Shown here: one piece after another, positions 13,308-23,300 of the stretch
How positions within the stretch are numbered: the first letter of the stretch is position 1
How the letters are laid out: the number at the start of each line of letters is the position of its first letter
Assembly: GCA_937625935.1 (NCBI GenBank)
Contig: OW569366.1
Location: forward strand, 248,001 to 312,000
Origin: Tetramitus jugosus
Taxonomy: Eukaryota; Heterolobosea; Eutetramitea; Acrasida; Vahlkampfiidae
Direction: 5' to 3'
Length of the DNA: 64,000 nucleotides
The notes under the pieces: model-generated
Database searches by the model: none
The model's input: only the letters and a program-made list of their open reading frames with translations
Told to the model about the DNA's origin: nothing
Position numbers and translations under genes: made by a program

Positions 13308-14362
13308 TTCAACAATAATTGAATCAACTCACTTTGGAAATCACTATTATGCCTCTGTTCCATATCAGCATGCCACTCGAGTTGACCATTGACATACACT
13401 CTCAAATTGTTTTGAGGTGATTGAACCAATTGTTTTAATCCATGTTTCAATCGATCATCATCATGATCATCATCAGATGATTGTTGTTGTGATGGTTGTT
13501 GTGATGATGATGATGATGAATGACTACTACCACTCATAGTTGTAGTAGTAGTAGTAGTAGTAGTAGTAGAAGAAGAGTAGAGATCCATGGGACAGAATGA
13601 ACTTGTTTGTTTGATACTGCCTGATTGATGTTTCAACACTTGATGCATACAATAACGACAATAGTGATACTTTAACTTGTGATGAATGTTGTTGTTATTA
13701 GTGGTGGTGATGGAATCATCCTCATCAGTTGTATCATCATCATTCTTCGTTTCATTACTATTATTGTTGTTATTGTTGTGAAAATGAGAAGAGTAGCACA
13801 TCATGCCCCACTTTGGTTTAATCTCTACACTAAACGTCTTTTGATTACTATTATTGTTATTGTTGTCATCAGTAGTAGTAGTAGTAGTAGTAGTTGATGA
13901 TGATGATGTTGTTGTTGTTGTTGTATAATCAGGCAACAAGAGTACAGTGTTGGCACTGAAATCAATTGGATCACCCTTGTTCACTCTGTACAATGGTCTC
14001 TTGTCTCTAATCTTTTCATCAATGTCCATGAGAAATGTTGATGATGATGATGATTGTTGTTGAAGAGAAATCATGGATCCACTGTTGACAACAGAGTGAC
14101 CAATCAATGGTTGCATCACTCTCTTTACATATTCATATACATAGTGTTGTATACCACTACTATTATTACTATTACTATGATTGTTGGTATTGTTGTCAGT
14201 GGTATTGATGGTGGTAGTGGTGGTTTGATGATGTGTTTCAAAGGATGATTTTTTGCGAATGCGAAGCACATGATTCTTGTATTGTTCTTGTTGACCAACA
14301 TAGGTCAATATGATGTTGCCTATGCCTTCACACTTGTATTCCCATTCATCTACAAGTAGCAT
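12569..14362 (-). CDS. IPK1: Inositol-pentakisphosphate 2-kinase (IPK1 family)
   Basis: Phosphorylates Ins(1,3,4,5,6)P5 at the 2-position to make phytate, InsP6. Single exon, 597 residues, beginning at the ATG ahead of the nucleotide-binding N-lobe (DEWEYKCEGIGNIILTY, then VLRIRK). Family signatures seen: EIKPKWG at about residue 180 (usual EIKPK.G), a YCRYCMHQ zinc-site-like segment near 238, and KDCSIMMTF with GVVDLDPKPVTKI near 540-555. Long T/S/N-rich stretches are inserted between these blocks, for example about 130-160 and 255-300, so the conserved kinase is stretched over more residues than the ~430-490 usual elsewhere. About 130 bp separate it from the acid phosphatase gene on the same strand. 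An acid phosphatase that could act on InsP6 beside the kinase that makes it may be chance. Confidence 0.9.
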
Positions 14363-14481
14363 GTTGTTAAGTTTGATTTGGATTGTTGTTTTTTGTAGGA
14401 TTTGTGATTCACACAGTGTTTCGGAAATTTCCTTGTCAGAGAAGTGGGTTCGAGTAGAGGAGTTTTTAATGTTTTTGAAAA

Positions 14482-15084
14482 CTATTTACATAAGGTAGGG
14501 AGAGATGGAAGATGAATTCTGAGCTTTGATCTCATTCTTCTCCTCTTCTGAATGGAGGATGAGTGGCGCAGATTGAGGGAAGCACCGGATTCTGTCAGAG
14601 AGCTATACGGGATTGGACAACAACTTAGAGGTAAAAGGGATTCAGAATTTTCTTCACCTTTTCCCACAGACTGAATCGAAGTGTTATTCTTTGAAGAGGA
14701 AAACTTTTGGTTTCTGGGTAAGATCTGGTCTGACTTTTGGGACGGTCCACCAAACAGTGATCCTCTCACACTCGCCATGCTTGATAAATTAGGACAATTC
14801 ATAAACCTTCCACCTGTAAAATAATTGGTGAGATTCTCTCGATGGCTAAACTCTGTGAAATTGTAAGCTTGCTTCCGAAATTGCTGTTTCTTCCTATGTT
14901 TATTAGTGGGAGCTTCGAGCTCGGGAGGTAGGTAGCCTATGGGAGAGAGTTGAGACTCTGACCTCGAGGGGCTAGTCTCAGATTCATTACAATCTCCTAA
15001 TCTGGGATTTGCAGAGACTGATAACTCTTCAATTCTTCTAGACAGTGTTGAGATCTCACTGCAAGAACAATCGATATAAAGCAT
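14482..15084 (-). CDS. Hypothetical protein, Ser-rich with basic C-terminus
   Basis: A 200-residue reading frame with an ATG start, low hydrophobicity and many Ser, Pro, Asn and Arg residues. Near the C-terminus is a basic cluster (QKRRRMRSKLRIH) that could act as a nuclear localisation signal. I recognise no domain. The start is uncertain: TTGTTCTTGCAG just inside the frame (about 15061) looks like a splice acceptor and GTATGC upstream (about 15118) like a donor. The first residues may therefore be intronic and an upstream exon may exist. It lies head to head with the spliced gene at 15280, about 195 bp away. Confidence 0.5.
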   Translation of the reverse strand: MLYIDCSCSEISTLSRRIEELSVSANPRLGDCNESETSPSRSESQLSPIGYLPPELEAPTNKHRKKQQFRKQAYNFTEFSHRENLTNYFTGGRFMNCPNLSSMASVRGSLFGGPSQKSDQILPRNQKFSSSKNNTSIQSVGKGEENSESLLPLSCCPIPYSSLTESGASLNLRHSSSIQKRRRMRSKLRIHLPSLPTLCK

Positions 15085-15279
15085 CCTACTTGGTTTTTTG
15101 TTACTACTGCGAGCATACCTTCAATTCGCCAGTGAGTTGTTAAGATAACCTACCTGCGGAAGATCCGAGTCAAGTATTTTCAGTTTTCCTGCTGATAGAA
15201 TGATCTCTAATTAGCGGACTCTCTTTATGGGAATTCCTACCGTAGGTTGTTTTGGCGCCAAGAACAAACACGACGAAAA

Positions 15280-16017
15280 ATGGTAGCTCTTGGCATATTG
15301 ATCAAGGTATCTTCTATATGTACTGTTGTTCAATCACTCTCTTTCATCCGAATTAACACATCTGTCATTGTCTATTTCAGATAAGGGTGCTCTTTTTACT
15401 CGTCCTTGTTGATCTACTATGTAATGCGATCTCTCCTACAGTTCAAAAACCAATCTATGTGAATGGAGTATTAATTGGGTAAGTTTTTGTTTATTCCCTT
15501 ATCTTTCCTGTGATCTAACTCCTTCAAAGCTTGCATGTATCAAGTGTGGTCTTACAGGCAAGTGTATTGTACTCAATGATTTCAAGAACTGTCATGTTTC
15601 GAGCAGGGCTTTACACAGGAGTGCTCAAGTATATACTTCCCTCATCGATAGTGGGAGTTCTCCATCTTGCTTTCTTGGTTGCCACTTATTCTCTTCGGTT
15701 TGTAAGTTGTTCTTCACTCTGATTGTTGATGTAGTGTTTATGTAAGTACTACATTTCGTACTCACAATTATTTAGTATGCTATAGCTCGAAAGGGATTTT
15801 CTGCCTTTGCTTGGAATCTACCGTACTATTGGGTTCTCTTTTTCTTTCAACAAACAAGTATGTTCATTTCGTAATGTTCCCTTCAATGAATTCGTGACCA
15901 TTTACTGTTCTTTGACTAGTATCTGTGGTGCATTATGTGAGTATCATGAGGAGCGGGGTCAGACTGTGTGAAGGTCGGCTCTATCTGACTTCAACAAGAT
16001 CACCAACTAAAGAATAA
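15280..16017 (+). CDS. Small multi-span membrane protein, five exons, unknown function
   Basis: Assembled here by joining exons 15280-15306, 15381-15478, 15530-15701, 15776-15857 and 15920-16017. Donors are GTATCT, GTAAGT, GTAAGT and GTATGT, all acceptors end in AG, and all four junctions keep one frame. The result is 158 residues ending in TAA. The N-terminus is a strong signal peptide or signal anchor (MVALGILIKIRVLFLLVLVD), followed by PTVQKPIYVNGVLIG. Further hydrophobic stretches include ILPSSIVGVLHLAFLVATY and AWNLPYYWVLFFF. No family recognised. The coding pieces are too short to appear as one open frame, so the gene is easy to miss. The third acceptor is the least certain; the alternative at 15550 leads quickly to a stop. 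Confidence 0.65.
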
Positions 16018-16077
16018 CCTTCTCCTATTTTGTCAACTTCCAAAACTGAACCAGAGGAAGTTTATCACAAAAAACAA

Positions 16078-17106
16078 ATGGATCTCCCTCGGTGCGACAA
16101 CCAAGGTAAAATATTGGTCTTGGTGCTACTTTTATCCCTTGTTTCGCTTGTAATTACTACTCGACAATACAATTGCACTTTCTCCATCATTGACAAGGAC
16201 CTTGTGCTTCCCAAGAATGGAGAGTGTCGTGGCCCAATGGACTACGTCTCAGCTAAAAGAAAAGCGATAAAGATCTTAAATGATAATTGTCCCCTAGATA
16301 AAATTCCAATCTCACAGACCAATTCATTCTCTGAGAAAACAATATGTGGTGATTGCGTACCTGGAACTCATGGCAACTATGTATTCTTCAACCAACAGTA
16401 CTCTCTTACAGTGACACGGGACAGCACAACTCTTATGAAGATTGTTGATGGTTACTCGAGGATATCTCAGACTCGATTCACCAGTTCTTGTCCCTTTAAT
16501 CACTACTGCAATTCTGAAGGAAAGTGCAAACATATGAATACCCTTCCAAACTACAATTCTGCATGCAAAGTATCTGTAGCTCCTCTATCGGAAGAATCTC
16601 TAACATGTGGTGGTCTAGGATTAAAGTGTGTTCAAGGAAGATGTAAGATATGTGATGATAACAACTCTGTAGTTCGACCGCTAAGATCGTCCTTGCCCAC
16701 CATTGATCCTACTCAAAGAAGATTTTGGCTTCCTGCATATTGCATTGCAGGTGAATATGTGACCAAGGATGATGTCAGAGCTTTTTGGAATGTGTATCAC
16801 TTAGAGTGTATCTTTTTCCTTGTATTGTTTTGCTGTATTGTTGCCATCCAATGTCTCTTCTCCTTGTTCAAATGTTTGTCCAAGAGAAAAGGATTAGAGA
16901 GATGCTTCCGAATGTTCACTCTGGAACATTGGGAACAACGAGTGGATGACATGATATTCAAACCACTGGACGAAATGGAGCGACAGGAAAGAGCTGAAAA
17001 AAGAAAATTGGAGATTGGACTCGTCAGAAGAAGACGCAATGCCAAGATGGACGGGGAACAAATTGAACTTGAAATGTACTATAACGATCGCTCTGAACAT
17101 TTGTAA
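16078..17106 (+). CDS. Single-pass membrane protein with Cys-rich extracellular region, unknown function
   Basis: 342 residues from the first ATG; the frame stays open a little further upstream, but only a TTG is available there. After a short polar start comes a hydrophobic segment (LVLVLLLSLVSLVITT) that is a signal peptide or anchor. A region of about 220 residues follows with some 15 cysteines, many in spaced pairs (CGDC, C.PFNHYC, KCVQGRCKIC), typical of disulfide-bonded extracellular domains. A second hydrophobic segment (ECIFFLVLFCCIVAIQCLF) comes next, then a basic, Glu/Arg-rich cytosolic tail with coiled-coil character. It starts only 60 bp after the previous gene on the same strand. 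Family not recognised. Confidence 0.8.
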   Translation: MDLPRCDNQGKILVLVLLLSLVSLVITTRQYNCTFSIIDKDLVLPKNGECRGPMDYVSAKRKAIKILNDNCPLDKIPISQTNSFSEKTICGDCVPGTHGNYVFFNQQYSLTVTRDSTTLMKIVDGYSRISQTRFTSSCPFNHYCNSEGKCKHMNTLPNYNSACKVSVAPLSEESLTCGGLGLKCVQGRCKICDDNNSVVRPLRSSLPTIDPTQRRFWLPAYCIAGEYVTKDDVRAFWNVYHLECIFFLVLFCCIVAIQCLFSLFKCLSKRKGLERCFRMFTLEHWEQRVDDMIFKPLDEMERQERAEKRKLEIGLVRRRRNAKMDGEQIELEMYYNDRSEHL

Positions 17107-17308
17107 ATCTGTTACCTGCCACTGAACAACATCTCCTCCAGTGGGACATTGGATTCATCAGGGGAAATGTCATTGGAAGGGGAGATCAACTCCGCCACTA
17201 CATAAAACGCCGTTTGCGATAAAAACCCAAAACCCCCAAGAACACAGACAAATCTGTGAAAAGTGATTTTCTTCCCAAACAACAAACAACAACAAACAAA
17301 AGTAAGCA

Positions 17309-20300
17309 ATGTTGCGAGGTAGAAGAAAAAATGTGATTGTTCAACAATCTCCCAACAACAATAACATCACCACAGAACCAGCCCAACCACAACAACAAAA
17401 TTCTCCTACCAAGACAACAATACCCTCCAATGATAGCAACAACAACAACAACACTGCATCTTCATCACCAACAACAACAAGTAGTAGTAGTAATAGTAAC
17501 AATAGGAATAGTAATAGTAGTAAAATGATGAATAATAGTCATCAAATCTTCTTCTCATTTCCATCACACAATGTACACTACAAATTCCTAGTGATTCAAC
17601 ACTCGTTCCTCCTCAAGAAATCCAAGAGAATTCTGTACATGTTGTCTGATCAATTGTACATTCAAGAGATTGTTCATGATTCATTGCCTGTTATTCTTGA
17701 ACATTCTGATCCTACTACTACTACATCTACTACTACTACTACTACTGGTACATCTGACAAGAGCATCATGTATTCTCAAATACAACAAATTCAAGTATCC
17801 AACAACAATAGTCAACAATTTACCATTCATTTCAAACAACCACCATCATCAAAAGTCAGAAAAGAAACGTTTACATTGGTGGATGAGAAACAGTTGGATG
17901 CATTCTTGTCTCTATTGTATCGATTTCAATCATTTGATTTCTATCAAGTGAAACCAATCATGATGGATGCATCATTGTCCATGCCTTATCACTCTTTTGT
18001 CACTTATCAATACAATAGCAAGAATACTCCCAATACCACTACTCCCACTACTCCCACTACTGTTACCACTACTAATAGTAATAATAAGAAGAGTAGTAGT
18101 AGTAGTAGTAGTGATCATGGTATTACAATCATGAACAATCGATATTTTGTGACCAAATGGAAAAAGTGTGGTGAAAAATCAGATCAAGTCTTGTGCATCC
18201 TAAAATCATGCATATTGTCACTTGATGCCATGAATAGTCAAAATGTGCAATCCATGATTGATGTGATGGCTATTGATCAATTGATTCAAGTATCCTCATC
18301 ACCCAACACTTCTACTACTACTACTACTATGACGAGTAATAATAATAACAATAACAATAATAATGATACTCAACAACAACAACAACAACAACAATATAGT
18401 GCATTGATTATTGTAATGAAGCATGAAACATTGCACTATGCCTATAAACAACACTATTACTATATTACAAATGATGTGCAAGCCATCATTTCATGTATTC
18501 AATTGGCCTATCATCACTCCATGTCTCACTCGACTACTAGTGTCACTACTACTTCTACTGATGCTAATAGTAGTAAGAGTGATAATAATAGTAATAGCAA
18601 TAGTAGAAACAGTAAACGAATGAGTCAACAACAATCCATGGCAATCTCACATGTACTGCCAGTTGTCATCATGGATGAACAACAAGTGACTCATCAGATA
18701 AGAACCATGAATCCATATGCTGCCTACATGAACAGAAATCATTTCCAATCCTTGTTGTCTCTCACTCAAATCAATCACAACAACAACAACAACAACAACA
18801 CTACTAATACTAATACTGTTACTACTACTGCAACTAATACTAATAACAACAATAGAAATAGTAGTAATAATAATGGTAGTAATCACACAGCAGTAGTCAC
18901 ACCAACAACAACAACAACAACAACAATTGCATCATCATCATCATCACCATCAAAGGTATTACCATCTGTACCATCTGTACCATCATCAACATCATCATCA
19001 TCAACAACACCCACTCCTCCACCATTCATGATTTATCACTCTATTCAAAGAATGAAAAGCAATCAACAACAACAGATTGGAGTCAATCGACTCTTGTTCA
19101 TGAATTATGATTATTTGATTGAGACGGATGCAGATGGTAAATTTGTTCACAGTGTCCATTCCATGAAATCAGTTCATTGTCTCGTGAGACACGATGGTGA
19201 CAGTCTTAATGATGATGATCATAATAATGATGGCTCTTCCTCTTCTACTGCAACTACTACTACTCCTGACAATGGTAGTAGTGGCAATGTCTGTTATTTT
19301 TCAATAGAGTTCCGCAATGGAACAAAACACACGTATCGCACCTCTGCTTCCAACAGAGACATTATTCTATTGAATATGATGCAAATGGCCAATTATTACA
19401 AGCACAATAACAATAACAATAACAATAGCATTAACAGTAACAATTCGAATAATAGTCAAACAGTGTTCATCACATCAGAAATGACCATTCATGGATTGAG
19501 AGAGGGAAGTCATCACTCTTATTGCAATAATATTCCATGTGAGGAGTATGGTGAACTGTTGATGAAAAAGTTGAATCAGTTAGACAAGTTTTCATCCATT
19601 AGAGACAAGACACTTGTTCTGAGAGAGTTGGTCATGAGTTATCAATTGATTCAATTACCCATCAAGGACAAGTCGATTCTGAGGCATTTGGTTCGATGGT
19701 ATCAAGCCATGACAAGCGCATCTCACAACATTCGCATTCTTGCTCTCATTCTGAACAGCATTAGTCGAATTTTGCCCTACAAGATTGTTTATGAAGAATT
19801 GTTGCAACAGGGTGCACAATACAAGGGATTCATTGAAAAGTTGATTCAACAGCTCGGAGGTGATCAATATGACTCGACCATCAAGTACTACAGTGCTGTC
19901 ATACTGTTCCAATTGTGTTGCATCAGTGTGCGCAGTTACAAGTTGAATGATCAATCCTATGTCATTCAATTTATCAATCAAGTCTTGTTCAATTCGAACA
20001 GTCTCAAGATGTACTCGGATTGCATCAGCATGGCCACAGCCAACTCCAACGATCACAACGACTCTCAAAAGTATCTCTATATTCTGACGATTGACGTGTT
20101 GTTCAACATGTATCGTCACGTGTACAAACTCAAGGGAGAACTCCATCATGGTAGTAATACTGCCTCATCGCCACCAGCAAACAGCAACGATGGTAGTGAG
20201 AGCAGCGTGGCCATTGAGATTTTGAGCCGCTGTACAGAGAACTTGTTTGAACTGAGACAGGCATTGTATCGTCTGGCAAGGGCGAAACCAATCAGTACAA

Positions 20301-23300
20301 TTCACATTGTACTCGATCTGCTCATTTTACTCAGTGTGCGAGCCAAGAACAGTGAACTTGAAACGATTCAGAACGATGTTTTGAACAATGGACTCATCAT
20401 CTGTCTCATTCATGACTCTCTATTCTCTCCCTTGTCGAGCATCAGGAACAAGAGTATTCAACTGTGTGATTTGCTCATTTCATTCCACTCGGGATGCTAC
20501 GAGCTCATGACACGTATTGTTCCATTTGCTCTGTTGAGAGATTTGAACACTGGCACCACGAGAAAAGAAGTGTCCATCAATGTTACCAAATCATTGTTTG
20601 GAAAGACAAAGTTGAAACAGAATGCAGAATATTTCCTTCAAACTCAGAATTGGCGAAAGGTGCTAGAATCATTGCACAAAGACTATGAGAATGCTGATAT
20701 CATTTGGAATGATGGTACTCGTTTAGATTTGAAAACCAGTTTGCAATATCAGATTGAATCATTAGATTCTGCAAATGATCGCAATGCTTCAAACTGTGTG
20801 TGGAACTTTATCGAGTTTAAGGTTGTGTACTCCTCTTTGAAGAATGAACCAAAAGTGGGTCAGTACTATCTCAGATATATTGCTGCCCAAAAGGGCAAGA
20901 GAATCTCATTGGATGAGCCACTGAATCTGTTACGTGATGTGTACTATCATTTGATGTTAGAAGAACAGGAGGACCTCAAGTTGTTGAGTGCCAAAGCATT
21001 GACCAATATCTATGTGAATGAATTGTTCCCTGACTCCATTCCATTCCCTCATCTGGATCATGTGATTGAGCAAATGACCAGTGGTCGTTACTCAAGAAGT
21101 ATCATTTATGAAATTTTCAATTTGTTGACCAATGCCATTATCGTATGGGAGAATGCCAATGTTATCAATGACAAGTGCATTCCACTTTTGATGAGTTTTG
21201 TGAAGGAGGTTCACACCTTGAAGCCAGCGAATCAATCATCCCAGATGATTGATGAGTGTAATATCCCTGGCAGAATGGCTACTCTTGCTCTCAATATTCT
21301 CTATCAGCTCTCCTTGTTCAGAACGAGAAAGTTACGTGAAGGACAAATCATACGTCCTATTCCATCGACTGTGCGCGTTATAACCGAAGCAGACAACCTT
21401 TCTCATATCATCCAGTTATTGACTCTTGGAATGTACCCCACTGTCTCATCAGATGTCGATACAGTCTCCACACTCAAGAATCGAACAAAACTTATCCAAC
21501 AGGCCATTCCGCTTGTTCATCACTTGTTGATGGTGAATGATATTATTGTGAAGCGAGTTTATGAAACAGGTTTGTTCTACATGCTCTTCTGCTGCATTGA
21601 AGGCGAAGACAATGAAGGAACACAACCGAGCGCTGTTGTCAATAAGCTTGACTCTGATCAGGCTGCTTTGCTAAAGTTGATCCATGTGAGACAAGAATTT
21701 GACCCAGCACAGTTTAATATCAACACAATTTCACCCGATATGGATCAAGAAACAGAAAGCAGCTTCCTGCGCGTGTTACTCCCTCACAGCATCGTCAAAT
21801 ATTTGACCCAAAAGTCTGGTTCTGAATTTGCTAGTCTGTTTGGTAGAGATAACTTGACACCCACAATCATTTGGAACAAAGAAATGAGATTACACTTGCA
21901 AAAGGCTGTTCGTGGACACTTGTCACCATTTGTTGAACAACTGAGTAGCAGCACAGAGCCAATCGTTTACCGTCATGAACCTATTCAGAGAATTGTGTAT
22001 CCACAGATCGAGAACGAATTGTATATCAAGGGTTATTATTTGAGTGGATTGTTAGACCCAAAGTGGAGCGGATACAAGGTCGATAATCCGCTGGAATTGT
22101 TCAACAGTGTTGTTGAACATTTTAATGCGACTGAAATGAACAGTGACCTCGATATTGAGCACTTGGGCATATTGATGAGGACTCAGCTGCTTCTTTTTGA
22201 TCAATGCAAGATGCAAATGGGAATTTCAACATATGCAGGATTGTTCAAGTGCCTTGATATTTTGGCTAGATTCTGCAATGAACAAAATGGAAATAATCAA
22301 TCATCTGTGAGAGTGCCTATCGAACTTGCAGAATCAGTTGTAAGATTCCTGTACTTTAGTGTTCACCCTTCGAGCATTGAAGATATTACAAAGGCCAATG
22401 GTCATGCAATTCTCTGTACTTTGTTGCAAACATCTCACTTGAAGCTCTTGAAACTTCAATCATCAGCTGATGAGACAAAGGAAAGCAGCAAGCACTTGAA
22501 CTACTTCAAGTTGATATTGCAAGGAACATGTGAACTCATTGGCAAGTTATTCCAGTATGGCGAAGTTACAAAGAATTATATTCAAAATGGACTGCACTTT
22601 GATTTATCTCATTTGTTGCTTCATCACATTTGCAACTGCAAGCCAGAAGATACCAGTGTATTCAAGTCTGTAGCTAGATTGCTGTCCTCAACACTTTGTA
22701 CCATCCGACCATTGGCTCAGAAGGTGTGGAGATGTGGTATTCTGTACATTTTGTTGCACTTTATTTGTCAGAGAGAACTGTCATCACCAAACGATGTCGT
22801 TAGATACAAATACAGTCAACAGGTACTACTCAGTCTCTACCACAATGATAGAGACATGGTGTTGCTAGATTTGTCTCTCTTACTGCCTGATCCACTGGTG
22901 AAACGATTCGCGAGAAGCGTACCTCCTAACACAACTGCTCCGTCACCATCTTCCAATGCTCATAATGATCAACTGCGTAATGACTTGTTACGTGATGCAG
23001 AGACACCATACTTGATCTGGAATGAAGCGGCTCGAACCATTCTGATTGATCATATCGAGTCACATTACAATACTCTGTCACCTCAATATCAGCATGCGTC
23101 AGAGATATCAGTGGTGTACAACAAGCTCTCCTATCCAATCTTTGATTGTGAATTGCGAATTGCTAACATTTATGTCAGACTATTTAATAACTTTGTGCAG
23201 ACACACGTGGGAAAGATGAACTCTGCCTCCTATGCAAATGTGATTGAAGAACCAAAGCAATTCCTAACTGGCCTTGTTCAGTACGTTGCTCAGGACTCCC

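Noticed and set aside
12390-14362. Acid phosphatase and IPK1 as a dedicated phytate make-and-break pair
   Set aside because: Adjacency on one strand is suggestive, but the phosphatase has a signal peptide while IPK1 is cytosolic or nuclear, and eukaryotic neighbours need not be linked in function.
16030-16077. Upstream extension of the single-pass membrane protein
   Set aside because: The extension begins at TTG, not ATG, and adds no signal-peptide quality; the ATG at 16078 is preferred.
19655-20149. 164-codon minus-strand frame within the RME-8-like gene
   Set aside because: Antisense to strongly conserved coding sequence; composition is a mirror of the true frame.
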